From contig PLSM01000096.1 in assembly GCA_003165075.1 (NCBI GenBank), forward strand, positions 1-64,000: a stretch of 64,000 bases of DNA, written 5' to 3'. How positions within the stretch are numbered: position 1 is the first letter of the stretch; the number at the start of each line of letters is the position of its first letter. The translations under genes were made by a program, and so were the position numbers. Positions 45,501-54,529 of the stretch are shown piece after piece. Under the pieces are notes generated by a model that was not told where the DNA came from, did not search any database, and saw nothing but the letters and a program-made list of their open reading frames with translations. The stretch comes from Acidobacteriaceae bacterium. GTDB lineage: Bacteria > Acidobacteriota > Terriglobia > Terriglobales > Acidobacteriaceae.

Positions 45501-46010
45501 GGAGACACCCGGCATGATGTATTGCAACTGCAAGGTGTCGCGGCCATTGAGCGGAAGGTCGACAACACGCTGTGCGTCGATGACCTCGCTGATGGTTGCA
45601 TCCACCAGGTCTACGTTTTGCCCGGTGTCGCCTGTGACCTGCACGACCTCGGTATTTGAACCGACTTTCAAGTGGGCGAGAACCGAAATGTTCTGGTCAA
45701 CCTGAAGAACGATTCCTTTCTGCAGGTAGCCTTCAAATCCTGTTGCCTCTACTTTCACCGTGTAGTTCCCGACGGGCAGAATCGGGAAAGTCACGTCACC
45801 GCCGTCGTCTGAAATGGCGGCGCGCGACTCGTTCGTACCTTCGTTAATGACTGTTACCTTCGCTCCCGCAACCGGAGCTCCGGAGGGATCGGTAACCGTA
45901 CCGACAATCTTGCCTGTCGGTCCGACGGCATGGGTTGGAATTGTCGAGCAAACCAAGGCCAAGAATGCCACGATGGCCCAAGCTGCCTGACGCGTCAAAA
46001 ACCTCTTCAT
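42561..46010 (-). CDS. TonB-dependent receptor with carboxypeptidase-regulatory-like domain (Oar-like)
   Basis: 1149 residues. The signal peptide is AIVAFLALVCSTIPTHA. Residues about 32-115 are the regulatory-like beta domain (KIVGTVTDPSGAPVAGAKVT). The plug follows, with VVDLPLNGRDTLQLQYIMPGV and YYLLDGVDMTDSYL, then a large beta barrel ending in RIAQFALKYLF with a terminal phenylalanine. GGAGACAACC precedes the ATG. It is the putative importer of this alpha-galactosidase locus, taking up galactose-containing oligosaccharides. Palindromes of LacI type lie 190-360 bp upstream. The substrate is inferred from neighbours only. Confidence 0.93.
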   Translation of the reverse strand: MKRFLTRQAAWAIVAFLALVCSTIPTHAVGPTGKIVGTVTDPSGAPVAGAKVTVINEGTNESRAAISDDGGDVTFPILPVGNYTVKVEATGFEGYLQKGIVLQVDQNISVLAHLKVGSNTEVVQVTGDTGQNVDLVDATISEVIDAQRVVDLPLNGRDTLQLQYIMPGVSYDNNGVAHGQGQHEGVVVNGNRPGSNYYLLDGVDMTDSYLSVAPVFPAPDALQEFDIQTSNFTAQYGRSSGGLINAASKAGTNSFHGGVFEFFRNTVLDSHNYFDPAGLQKPALKLNQYGGYAGGPILKGKTFFFGYWQGTRQRKDETVTIGQVLTASENPNSTSDGSALFPAGSIIDPTTGAPFATDGLIPANRIDPVAKAMVAKLLMYTPNNGGVGYTYHAPSADNEDSLNENQYLARIDHNFGTKDLLFGRFFFNQDLSTGYGAGNMDLPHDKYFRNQNVVLDWNHTFSPRLINTAVAGFTRVAHHRGTTVSDGWGTFGSMPGSEAAGIPSEFYVNISGGANNNGDGTFIQNRQTWQYTDFLSYVRGKHSISVGGDFRKEAVNRIEDYFTDPIFNFSGQYSDPNQLEGGNGTTALADMLLGLPNYFNLQTEVRSDLRHTAMDLYVQDNYKVNRHLTVDAGFRWEPFLPPVDNLNDQICFDPTFKTQSTFYPTAPPGFTFPGPPLSLKADGHGDLGCPRSMVPNRMKNVAPRLGFNIDPFANGKTSIRVAYGIFWDQARLIAWNRYSTAQPFDENFQLNGAIPTNNVPTTGALAGYDIININPGVINPFPFIIPRTAAQRAAFSPSYTINGTPYWPTSAEGTVLPPNFNEGYAGQWNLSIDQELAKNWVVTVSYIGNHGTHLFLSRDINYAPISSYDKTQTLSQNQSTINNRRLFAYDGNCGINQVTKLANPCLGQTQEEANQGWSNYDAFDVTINHRFANGFSLMASYVFGKYLDLVSYGAEGGLGPRNPLDFRQNYGPSDNDVRNRFTSSYIYQLPKLKSAHGVLAGIVNDWQNQGVFIAQTGSPYSINSNGDTAATGIGGEFADLVSGVSTSPAHRGVSSYFNPAAFTQAADGTYGTSSRNMLFGPSRVNMDFSLFKEFPILEAGKLQFRSEFFNLFNHPNFGNPSNSIGNGNIGQLTSAGDGRIAQFALKYLF

Positions 46011-46562
46011 GGTTGTCTCCTAAAATCCTAAAAGAAGTGACCGTGTTTTTGTCAGTCCGCAAACAGATCTCGCACAACTGTGAATGCCCAGTTTGTTAGA
46101 CCTTCATCTTTCATTGGGCGAGAAGTGTTTGCTGATACGGCTCCGAATCCACTTCACATCAAGGATTCCGTGTTGTTTTTTCTCTGACTTCGTTCTACAT
46201 TCCGAAAACGTTGTCCAAAACTATTCAGATCTTCCTATTCATGCGGACTGGAACGAGTTGTTTCAAACCGGTCCGGGAAAACGCTTTCTGGGCACCGTTC
46301 ATCGAATCGCCCGAAATATACGCACCCGGAAAGTCATTGTCAAGGCTTTTTCAGGTTTGGGTAATCGTTTTCACTGACAAGGCGAATTTATCCTATCAAA
46401 CTCGCAAGAATTACTTGAAAATCAGCCGCATAGAGCCACCCCAAAAGGCGCCTCAGTCCCTGCCCGTCCCAACGGGCGATTCCCAGGAACCGGTAGATCG
46501 ACACAGGGGGTGGAGGAAGTCAGATTTCTCCCCCAACCCCGCATCGGAGCGGCTCAAAGGCG
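46011..46562. promoter_or_regulatory. Promoter region of the TonB receptor, with LacI-type palindromes
   Basis: No gene is seen. GAAAACGTTGTC (46204-46215) and GAAAACGCTTTC (46277-46288) are near-palindromes of the GAAAACGTTTTC type, each with one mismatch. CGTTTTC at 46366-46372 is a third half-site. No lacI-family gene is in the window. Confidence 0.5.
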
Positions 46563-48791
46563 CTATTGGTCCAGAGTCAGGATGCAAGCCATCATCTTGC
46601 GTGGGAAAATGACGCTGATTCCGTCCCCTTCTGTTTCAAGTCGTATGCCCTGGTCGCTGGGATAGAGGATCTTCATCTTCGGATCCGTCCTGGGAAGATG
46701 AACTCTCTCCTCACCCTTCAAGCGCCATACGGCGATGAAGTTGCTGTGCGGTGAGCGCATGCCGAGAGAGATCGGGGAGATGGTGTCTGTCATATCGGGC
46801 AGGCCAAGCGGGTAATAGGGCACGGCTGACCCGATATGAGGCCGAATTCGTTCCTTATAAATTCGCAGGCCGTTCTTTACCTGCGCAAAACTGGCCGGGC
46901 TCAACTCCGCCAGGTGACCGCTCTGATGAATCCTGAACAACATGGCGTTGACCAGGTTGAAGGTGGCCGCGTCCGAGTCGCCATTGGCCAGTTGGTAAGA
47001 CCAGATGGCGAGCTGCTCGGGCAGCACGGCGGCCGATTCGCCCACCTCGATGGCAGGGTAGAGACGGTAATCCTCCTGGTCACTTGAGGACTGGAGTTGC
47101 AAGTGCGAAAGCATGGCATATTCCATCCGCCCCCCGCCGCTTCCGCAGTTCTCGATGGTCAAATCGGGATAACGCGCCAGAACTTCGTCCAGCCATGCAA
47201 GGTGTGCCCGGTTGTGTTCCAGGAGTCCCTGGCCGGGGCTATCCGCTTGATACTCCGTCCCTTCGAGGCCGTCGACGTTGTAGTCCATCTTGATGTATCC
47301 CACCTTGTACTCCCCGACCATGCGGTCCACAACACTGTGCAGGTATGCGCGCACTTCAGGGTTGCGGAGGTCGAGTAAATAGCGTGAATGGTCTATAACC
47401 CGTTTGCCATGCCGCTGGAAGAACCAGGCGTCAGGCTTGTTTTTCAGTGGAGAATGAATGCCGATCACTTCAGGTTCGAGCCACAGTCCCGGCACCATTC
47501 CCTTGGCCCTGATGCGGTCCAGCACCTCTTGAAGACCGCCGGGGAAGCGTGTCTTGGATGGCTGCCACGCCCCAACGGATCCCCACCAATCCTCATTCAA
47601 CTCCGCATACCAGCCGGCATCGATCACGAAGTACTCACAGCCGGCCGCTGCCGCCGCTTCGATCAACGGCAGTTCCTTGGCAGTTGTCGGGTCACCTTCC
47701 AGACAGTTCATATAGTCGTTGAAAATCACGGGGAGATTGCGGGTGTCGGCGCGCGGGCGAAGGCACGCGGCACGACGGTACCGGGTCAGGGCGTCGACCG
47801 CCTCTTCAAAGCTGCCGCGGACACATCCGACCGCCGCGGGAACAGTCGTATACATCTCCCCGGGGCTGAGGACCTTCCACGCGTGACCATGGAGCTCGTC
47901 CGGGCCGCCGATATAGGCGTAGACGGCCTTGTCCTCGGTGTTCGCAAGCTCCCAGTGCCAGGTGCCGTTATGTTCAATCTGCCAGAACCACGTGACGCCT
48001 AGCTCGGTGTTTTCGATCACGCCCATGGGGAGATAGCGCTGCGTCGACCAGGTGCCGATGCTGTCGAATGCAGCCGGCGAGACCGTAAAGTTGCCATTGT
48101 CTATAAAGCCTGCCCGCGAGGGCTTCACCGCCCGCCATTGCGCCTCGGCTTGCCAAGTATTTTGCGCAAAGTGGATGAGAAGTTCCTGTTCGAACCGGCG
48201 CGGCGAGGCCAGATTGTAGAGCATCGCCGAACTGAGGTATTCGATGCCCACATTCTGGTGGCCGCGATTCGTCACCCGTGCACTTCTGCGTACCACCGGC
48301 AGATTCGCGAAGGTCTCATAGATCGACTCAACCTCCAAACCGAGCACAGGATCTGACTGATGGATAGTAAAGCGTTTACCGAGCGCCGTAGAAACTTCAC
48401 TCTTGCCCGTGTAAACCAACCTCGAACCCGGAGTTCCTCCCGTCAATTTCAGGCCATGATGGTCGTTTGGATCCTCGCCCGTGCAGTGCAGGGACGTCTC
48501 GATTCCTGAAATCGCGGTCGGTGCAGGAATATCCTTTGGCGGAGCAATCCCCGGCGGCAACAGCGTTCTGGAGCGGATTCTCTTGTCAAGAAATTCGAAG
48601 GAAAACACCATGCCCGGCGCAGCCCATTCAAACGGCTCAAAGACCGGCGGAGAGAGCACGCCGTTGTCCTGACTCTCTTCGTGACTTGCAGCAGCCAACT
48701 CCGAAGCATACGCCCGCAGCTTCGAAGTGAGCGCGCCGGCAGTGAGCATCCCCGTACCTTGCAAGAACAATCTCCTGTCAATTCCAGGCAT
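46563..48791 (-). CDS. Alpha-galactosidase, GH36 family, with Tat-like signal
   Basis: 742 residues. The N-terminus DRRLFLQGTGMLTAGALTSK resembles a twin-arginine signal. An N-terminal beta domain is followed by the barrel: EYFVIDAGWY, LWLEPEVIG, the nucleophile aspartate in YIKMDYN (D503), IENCGSGGGR, and the acid/base aspartate in SSSDQED (D571 or D574). AGGAGA precedes the ATG. It is a different GH36 branch from the gene at 35185-37350, so the two may prefer different substrates. It probably acts in the periplasm on alpha-galactosyl side chains. Confidence 0.93.
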   Translation of the reverse strand: MPGIDRRLFLQGTGMLTAGALTSKLRAYASELAAASHEESQDNGVLSPPVFEPFEWAAPGMVFSFEFLDKRIRSRTLLPPGIAPPKDIPAPTAISGIETSLHCTGEDPNDHHGLKLTGGTPGSRLVYTGKSEVSTALGKRFTIHQSDPVLGLEVESIYETFANLPVVRRSARVTNRGHQNVGIEYLSSAMLYNLASPRRFEQELLIHFAQNTWQAEAQWRAVKPSRAGFIDNGNFTVSPAAFDSIGTWSTQRYLPMGVIENTELGVTWFWQIEHNGTWHWELANTEDKAVYAYIGGPDELHGHAWKVLSPGEMYTTVPAAVGCVRGSFEEAVDALTRYRRAACLRPRADTRNLPVIFNDYMNCLEGDPTTAKELPLIEAAAAAGCEYFVIDAGWYAELNEDWWGSVGAWQPSKTRFPGGLQEVLDRIRAKGMVPGLWLEPEVIGIHSPLKNKPDAWFFQRHGKRVIDHSRYLLDLRNPEVRAYLHSVVDRMVGEYKVGYIKMDYNVDGLEGTEYQADSPGQGLLEHNRAHLAWLDEVLARYPDLTIENCGSGGGRMEYAMLSHLQLQSSSDQEDYRLYPAIEVGESAAVLPEQLAIWSYQLANGDSDAATFNLVNAMLFRIHQSGHLAELSPASFAQVKNGLRIYKERIRPHIGSAVPYYPLGLPDMTDTISPISLGMRSPHSNFIAVWRLKGEERVHLPRTDPKMKILYPSDQGIRLETEGDGISVIFPRKMMACILTLDQ

Positions 48792-49270
48792 TTCGTTTCT
48801 CCTGTTCGTCCATCGCAGCGATCGCCAATCTGATCTGGCAAGTCATACTACATCCCAATCCGTCGCTGCAACAACGCGAGTCGCGGAGGAACCGGAGCGA
48901 CATATGAAGAGCCAACCTCTCTTTGAATGCGATTTCGATGTCCCGGCAGGAGGTGAATTTCTGCTTTGTTGGGTGCCTCGTTCTTTGGCGGATTCATTCA
49001 AATTGCGCAGGCCGGATCCTGCGCAGGTGTGCAATCCACTGTTCCTCTTCGCCGGGTCCGCGGTGCAGATATCCACTGAAGATGGGACCGGCCCTGGCGA
49101 GGCGCAGGAAGCAGAGAATTGACAATTTCTTTTGCCGATCACTATATTTGTGTCGCTCGCGGGCAGCGAGCTATGGAGGCCCGCAATCGCCCGCCACGGG
49201 AAAACGTTTGCCAGAACTTGACCTTTGAATCACAGCTCCATTCACCGGCATTCTCCAGGAGCCCACTTCC
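48792..49270. promoter_or_regulatory. Divergent promoter region between GH36 and GH27 genes
   Basis: No gene is supported. It contains GGAAAACGTTTGCC (49199-49212), a near-palindrome like those at 46204 and 46277, about 60 bp before the GH27 start. Confidence 0.5.
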
Positions 49271-50818
49271 ATGCTGAAACCTCTTTTCTTCGCTTTGACT
49301 CTCGGTCTTTGCACATGCTCACTTGCTCAACCCAACGCCCAATCGAGCCTTGATGGCTTTTGGCAATACACCGTGCCCAACGGCGGCACCACCTTTTTCG
49401 CGTTGAAGCAGTCGGGCGAATCCATCACCGCGTCGGAAGCGGATTGGAAGATGCCGTTGACCGGCACACTTCAAGGCAACAAACTGCACCTTACCGTGAG
49501 TGCCAAGTTCGGCAACGAGACCTTTGAGATTCTTTATGAAGGTGTCCGCGAGTCCGCTGACAAATTTGAGCTCAATGAAAAGGCGCCTGGGGTCCGCCCC
49601 GGAGAGGTAATCGAAAGAAAGGGCACTCTGCAGCGAGTTAGCCGCGAAGTGGTCTATCCGGAACGGCTGTCCCTGCCTCCGCTCGCGGACCAACCCGACA
49701 ACGGCCTCGTCCGCACGCCGCCTATGGGCTGGAATAGCTGGAATCATTATCACGACCAGTTTGACGACGCTACCGTACGGCAAATGGCGGACGCCATGAT
49801 CTCCAGTGGAATGGCTGCAGCGGGCTACAAATACATCATTGTCGACGAAGGCTGGTCCAGTTCCCGCGATGCCAACGGAAATATCGTCGGAAATGCGCGC
49901 TTTCCCGATATGAAGGCCCTGGCCGACTACGTTCACTCCAAGGGTCTCAAGATCGGCATCTACTCCTCGCCCGGGCCACAGGTTTGCGGTGGCTATCAAG
50001 GAAGCTACGGCCACGAGGAACAAGACGCCAAGACTTTCGCTGACTGGGGTTACGACTACCTGAAATACGATTGGTGCGGCGCCAGCCGCATCTATCAGCG
50101 CACCCCGGCAGATCTCGAAGGAGCCTACCAGAAAATGGCAGCAGCACTCGCCAAGACGAATCGCCCTTTAGTCTTCAGTTTGTGTGAATACGGATGGGGT
50201 GATGTGTGGAAGTGGGGCGCCAAGGCTGGTGGCAACCTCTGGCGTACGACCGGCGATATCTCCGACCACTGGGCATCCATGGACCGAATCGGGTTCGCCC
50301 AGCTTGACATCACACAATTTTCGAAACCCGGTCACTGGAACGACCCGGACATGCTGGAGGTGGGCAACGGCGGCATGACCGCCGACGAATATCGCACCCA
50401 CATGAGCCTTTGGGCATTGCTGCGGGCGCCATTGATTGCCGGAAACGATCTGCGCACCATGACGGAGGAAACCAAATCGATCCTGATGAACGCTGAGGTC
50501 ATTGCCATCGATCAGGACCCGGAAGCATTGCCGGTACAGCGCACTCCACCGCAAGCCACATCCGAAGTCCTGGTTCGCCCGCTCGCCAACGAGGCCGTTG
50601 CCGTCGGGCTGTTCAACCGTGGCTCCGCGCCGGCGCAAATCGGCTTTCGCTGGGACAGCCTGCATCTCAACGCCAACCTCGGCGGTAAGTCGCTGGAAGC
50701 CCGCGACCTCTGGAAGCACGAAGGCATTTCGGTAACCGGCGACTCCTACACGGCAACCGTACCTCCACATGGAGTTGTACTGGTGCGCGTTGCCGTTAAG
50801 CAGTTCGGCACGTTCTAA
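49271..50818 (+). CDS. Alpha-galactosidase, GH27 family, exported
   Basis: 515 residues. A signal peptide (FFALTLGLCTCSLAQ) precedes a roughly 110-residue beta domain. The barrel starts at TPPMGWNSWNHY (149-160) and has YIIVDEGW, the nucleophile D267 in YLKYDWCG, the acid/base D329 in RTTGDISDHW, and HWNDPDMLEVGNGG. A C-terminal beta domain follows. These are the complete GH27 hallmarks. It removes terminal alpha-1,6-galactose from galactomannans and oligosaccharides. It is divergent to a GH36 gene and followed by a CRTAC1 gene on the same strand. Confidence 0.94.
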   Translation: MLKPLFFALTLGLCTCSLAQPNAQSSLDGFWQYTVPNGGTTFFALKQSGESITASEADWKMPLTGTLQGNKLHLTVSAKFGNETFEILYEGVRESADKFELNEKAPGVRPGEVIERKGTLQRVSREVVYPERLSLPPLADQPDNGLVRTPPMGWNSWNHYHDQFDDATVRQMADAMISSGMAAAGYKYIIVDEGWSSSRDANGNIVGNARFPDMKALADYVHSKGLKIGIYSSPGPQVCGGYQGSYGHEEQDAKTFADWGYDYLKYDWCGASRIYQRTPADLEGAYQKMAAALAKTNRPLVFSLCEYGWGDVWKWGAKAGGNLWRTTGDISDHWASMDRIGFAQLDITQFSKPGHWNDPDMLEVGNGGMTADEYRTHMSLWALLRAPLIAGNDLRTMTEETKSILMNAEVIAIDQDPEALPVQRTPPQATSEVLVRPLANEAVAVGLFNRGSAPAQIGFRWDSLHLNANLGGKSLEARDLWKHEGISVTGDSYTATVPPHGVVLVRVAVKQFGTF

Positions 50819-50980
50819 ACCACCGTGCCTGTGCGACCGGCGTGAACCAAGAATCCGCGCGCCGGTTGAGTATGTGAGAATGTTGCACTCTTGACGCGAG
50901 GGACGTGCGCGTTGCGGCGTCGCTTAGGGGATCATGGCAAGAATGTCATATAGTACACTGCCCCCTGGTGGAGACCATCC

Positions 50981-52846
50981 TTGTTTGCCCGCGCGCTTTT
51001 TTCGTGCTTCTTGATCTTCTTTTCCCTGCTCGCGCCGTGCGGATGGGCCCAGACCGCTCAACCTCAGAAGGGCGGATCGGGCGGAATGGCCACCGGCGGC
51101 GTCTTCAAGCCGGTCTTTGATTCCACGCACCGCCCCATCACCGCTGGCGGTACGGTCAAGACAGGCCCCATCGTTTTCAAGAATATTGCCGAGCAGGCTG
51201 GCCTTACCAAGTGGCGTCATACGGCAGGAACACCGGAAAAGAACTTCATTCTTGAAGCCAAGGGTGCCGGAGTCGCGCTACTTGACTATGACAACGACGG
51301 TTGGCTTGACATCTACCTGGTGAACGGCTCGACCTACAAGGCCCTGGATGGCCAGGAAGCGCCACCGCGGGCGGCGCTATTTCATAACAATCACGATGGA
51401 ACCTTCACCAACGTGGCAACCCAAGCTGGCGTTACGAATGACCGCTGGGGCTACGGCGTTGTCGTGGGCGACTTCGACAACGACGGTTGGCCGGATATCT
51501 ATGTAACGAACTTCGGGAAGAACCGCCTCTATCACAATAATCACGACGGAACATTCACCGACGTGGCGGAGAAGGCCGGAGTGGCCCTTGGCAGTTGGTC
51601 CACCGGCGCGACGTTCGGCGACTACGATGGCGATGGCCGACTCGACCTTTTCGTCGCTGGCTATCTTCGGTATGACGTCAAGAATCCTCCCGCCCCGGGC
51701 TCCACCAGCGTCAATTACAGTTCCTGCCAATTCCGGGGCACGCCGGTGATGTGCGGCCCGCGTGGAATCCAGGGCGAGCACGACCATCTCTTTCGCAACA
51801 ATGGAGACGGCACCTTCACCGATGTCAGCGCGGAGCTCGGCGTCAGCGATCCGGACGGATATTTTGGCCTGGGCGCACTGTTTGTCGACGTGAACAACGA
51901 TGGCAAGCCCGATCTCGCCGTTGCCAATGACTCGTCGCCGAATTATCTCTACATCAACAAAGGGAACGGCACTTTTGACGATCGGAGTTACCTGAGCGGC
52001 TATGCTCTCAATGGTGACGGGCGCGAGATGGCAAACATGGGCATTGCGGCCGGCGACTACGAAAACAATGGGCACCTTGATTTGGTGAACACCACGTTTT
52101 CCGATGACAATGACGTCCTGTTTAGAAACGACGGCACCGGTATCTTCACTGACGTCAGCTATGAATCGGGTATCGCGCAACCCACCATTCCATTTGTCGG
52201 CTTTGGCGATGGATTCCTCGACTACGACAACGACGGATGGAAGGACCTGCTGATTGCCAACGGTCATGTCTATCCGAAGGTCGACAAACACCCCGAGTGG
52301 GGCACCACTTACGCTCAGCGTCCGCTGCTCTTTCATAACTTGAAGAACGGAAAATTCGAGCTGGTTCCCGCAGTCGAGGGAACGGGACTGGCTGAGCTAA
52401 GCGTGGGCCGCGGCGCCGCATTCGGAGACATTTTTAACGACGGCAAAATCGATGTCGTTATCAATAATGTCGACGGAGTTCCCACGCTGCTTCGCAATGT
52501 GAATCCAGATCATCACCACTGGGTCGAGTTGAAGCTCACCGGCGGTCCTCGGGGCCCCCGCGACGCAGTAGGCTCGACTGTTTACCTTAACGCGGGCGGC
52601 ATTCGCCAGCGGGGAGATGTGTTGAGTGGCGGCAGTTACCTCTCCTCCAATGATCCTCGCGTCCACTTTGGGCTGGGGGATGCCTCAAGTATCGACAGTG
52701 CCGAGATTCACTGGTCCAGCGGAGAGAGAGAATCCATCAACCTGCCCGCTCCTGATCGCATCTATACGGTCACTGAAGGAAAGGGCATCACGTCTGCCCT
52801 GTGCGACGGCAAAGTCTGCTCCGTAAAAACAAGCAGCAAGCCCTGA
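50981..52846 (+). CDS. CRTAC1-family protein (FG-GAP/VCBS plus ASPIC/UnbV)
   Basis: 621 residues from a TTG at 50981 with GGAG seven bases before it. The signal peptide is FSCFLIFFSLLAPCGWAQ. VCBS-type loops recur (DYDNDGWLDIYLVN, DFDNDGWPDIYVTN, DYDGDGRLDLFVAG, DYDNDGWKDLLIAN). The ASPIC/UnbV end is DAVGSTVYLNAGGIRQRGDV, GGSYLSSNDPRVHFGLGD, IHWSSGE. It is 162 bp after the GH27 gene and may be co-transcribed. It is a paralogue of 39413-41242 but lacks the Tat-like signal. Confidence 0.9.
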   Translation: MFARALFSCFLIFFSLLAPCGWAQTAQPQKGGSGGMATGGVFKPVFDSTHRPITAGGTVKTGPIVFKNIAEQAGLTKWRHTAGTPEKNFILEAKGAGVALLDYDNDGWLDIYLVNGSTYKALDGQEAPPRAALFHNNHDGTFTNVATQAGVTNDRWGYGVVVGDFDNDGWPDIYVTNFGKNRLYHNNHDGTFTDVAEKAGVALGSWSTGATFGDYDGDGRLDLFVAGYLRYDVKNPPAPGSTSVNYSSCQFRGTPVMCGPRGIQGEHDHLFRNNGDGTFTDVSAELGVSDPDGYFGLGALFVDVNNDGKPDLAVANDSSPNYLYINKGNGTFDDRSYLSGYALNGDGREMANMGIAAGDYENNGHLDLVNTTFSDDNDVLFRNDGTGIFTDVSYESGIAQPTIPFVGFGDGFLDYDNDGWKDLLIANGHVYPKVDKHPEWGTTYAQRPLLFHNLKNGKFELVPAVEGTGLAELSVGRGAAFGDIFNDGKIDVVINNVDGVPTLLRNVNPDHHHWVELKLTGGPRGPRDAVGSTVYLNAGGIRQRGDVLSGGSYLSSNDPRVHFGLGDASSIDSAEIHWSSGERESINLPAPDRIYTVTEGKGITSALCDGKVCSVKTSSKP

Positions 52847-52974
52847 CAAGCTGATGTTCTGGCGGCGATCCGGGATTCTGTACCAATCGCAACTAGATAT
52901 CCTCGGTCAATGGTGAAGGGTACGGGCTTCAACCCCTGAAGGAGCACTTGCGCTGGAACAAGACTTGTTCGTCC

Positions 52975-54405
52975 TTATTGGCCCTTCGCCCCCGTTCCCT
53001 CCAGATATTTCCCCGCAAACTCCAGAAATGCCGCCCAGTTCGGCACCGGCGTATGGCCGCCCGGATGCTGCCGGAACCCCAGATCCCCATCCATCAGCCC
53101 CGTCTCGATCGGCGGAAACTGTTGCGTTCCCAAGTCTTTTTTCCCCAGCAGCCGGTACACCGGCCCCGCCGCCACCTCGGCCACGAACATCCCACGCGCA
53201 TCCGCCCATCCGTCCCCTGGAGATTTGCCCGGCTCGTCTCTTACGCTTGAACCGGCACCCACAAACACCGGCCGTGGCGCGCACAAGGCGATCAGCTCAT
53301 GGTTATCCACCGGCAGATCCCCGGGGTTCAGCGGCCCCGCATACTTCAGCAGGTTCCCGGCCATCCATTGGTAGAGATACACGTTCATCAGGTGGCTCAG
53401 CGGCTCTCCATAAATGTGCCGGTAGAGCTTCGCTCCGCCCTCGCCTGAAGAACTGCTGTACACAATCGCGAACCGCGGGTCGTAGGCCATCGCCACCAGC
53501 GCCGTCTTCCCCAGCCGCGAGTGCCCCTCGATCCCCACATGCTTTGCATCAACGCTCTTATCCGTCTCCAGGTAGTCCAGCAGCCGGCTTGCTCCCCAGG
53601 CCCAGGCCTTCAACGCGCCCCAGTCCTCCACCCCGCGCGGCTGCCCTTTGTTCATCAATCCAATAATCCCCTCTGTCAACCCCCCGCCGTCGTCCGCCTG
53701 AAAGCTCATCGGCGAAAGCACCGCAAAGCCCCACCCCTTGCCCAGCACCTGGCGTTCCCACGTCTGCCCATAATCGCCCAGCGCGCCCGAAGTCGTGTCG
53801 GAAAGCGGTCGCGCCAGCGATGCCTTGTACTCACCCGCAAAGGCCAACTCCATCATCACCGGAACCGGCCCCGCCGCAGCGGCAGGGACGGTGAGCGTCG
53901 CGTCGATCGTCACCGCGATCTGCGGATAGCTGGAGTTGTCTACGTGCCCTGCCAATCGCTTGGTCACCACCGCCACGCCGCCCATCGTCTCCGGCGTCCT
54001 GCTTACCACCTCCCAAGTGACCTTGGGCAGATCCGCCGGTGTCCGTCCCAGAACCTCGCGGTCGTAGTCCTCCACGATCTCTGGCCGCCGCTCCTTCCAC
54101 CACGCTTCTGCTGTCGTCACAGATTTGCCGTTCTTCTCCACCAGCACGGCGGGCAGCTTGGGATATACATTGGCCTTCGCCTCATCCCAGTTGGCATCCT
54201 TTTCCTCGCCCGGCCGCAGTTCCTTGATCCCCAGCAAGTCCATCAGCCGCCGATGATCCTCCGGCGCCGTCAAATGAACCGGGGGAGACGCGGGCAGAGG
54301 CGGAGCCGTCTGCGCAGCCAGCCCCCTCGTGCCAGCAAGAACCACAAGAACCACCGCCATCGAGCCACGCGCAACCGCCCACAACCCAACCATGACCTTC
54401 CTCAT
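52975..54405 (-). CDS. CE15-like glucuronoyl esterase, exported
   Basis: 476 residues from ATG 54405 (GGGGGTGG just before). The signal peptide ends near TRGLAAQ. It is an alpha/beta hydrolase with the nucleophile serine in GIEGHSRLGKTALVAMAYD, the acidic residue in SSSSGEGGAKLYR and the likely catalytic histidine in GHTPVPNW. The layout follows carbohydrate esterase family 15, which cleaves ester links between lignin and glucuronic acid of xylan. The usual GCSRxG motif is GHSRLG here, with His in place of Cys. Location beside alpha-galactosidases fits hemicellulose use. The family is fairly sure; the substrate is inferred. Confidence 0.85.
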   Translation of the reverse strand: MRKVMVGLWAVARGSMAVVLVVLAGTRGLAAQTAPPLPASPPVHLTAPEDHRRLMDLLGIKELRPGEEKDANWDEAKANVYPKLPAVLVEKNGKSVTTAEAWWKERRPEIVEDYDREVLGRTPADLPKVTWEVVSRTPETMGGVAVVTKRLAGHVDNSSYPQIAVTIDATLTVPAAAAGPVPVMMELAFAGEYKASLARPLSDTTSGALGDYGQTWERQVLGKGWGFAVLSPMSFQADDGGGLTEGIIGLMNKGQPRGVEDWGALKAWAWGASRLLDYLETDKSVDAKHVGIEGHSRLGKTALVAMAYDPRFAIVYSSSSGEGGAKLYRHIYGEPLSHLMNVYLYQWMAGNLLKYAGPLNPGDLPVDNHELIALCAPRPVFVGAGSSVRDEPGKSPGDGWADARGMFVAEVAAGPVYRLLGKKDLGTQQFPPIETGLMDGDLGFRQHPGGHTPVPNWAAFLEFAGKYLEGTGAKGQ

Positions 54406-54529
54406 TTCCACCCCCGCGCCCCGCCGGGAGTCCTTCCCAAAACCAAAGAACTCAAGTCCTGCCGCGGAATGCCGATGAACCGAACGAATCACCTCTTTGG
54501 CTAGCGCAGCAGTGCCGAAGCAGACCACA

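Noticed and set aside
51377-52336. 319-codon minus-strand open frame
   Set aside because: Antisense to the repeated VCBS region of the CRTAC1 gene; its Val/Ile-rich repeats mirror the Asp-rich repeats of the sense strand.
53521-54504. 327-codon plus-strand open frame
   Set aside because: Antisense of the GC-rich esterase gene; Arg/His/Pro-rich with no motif.
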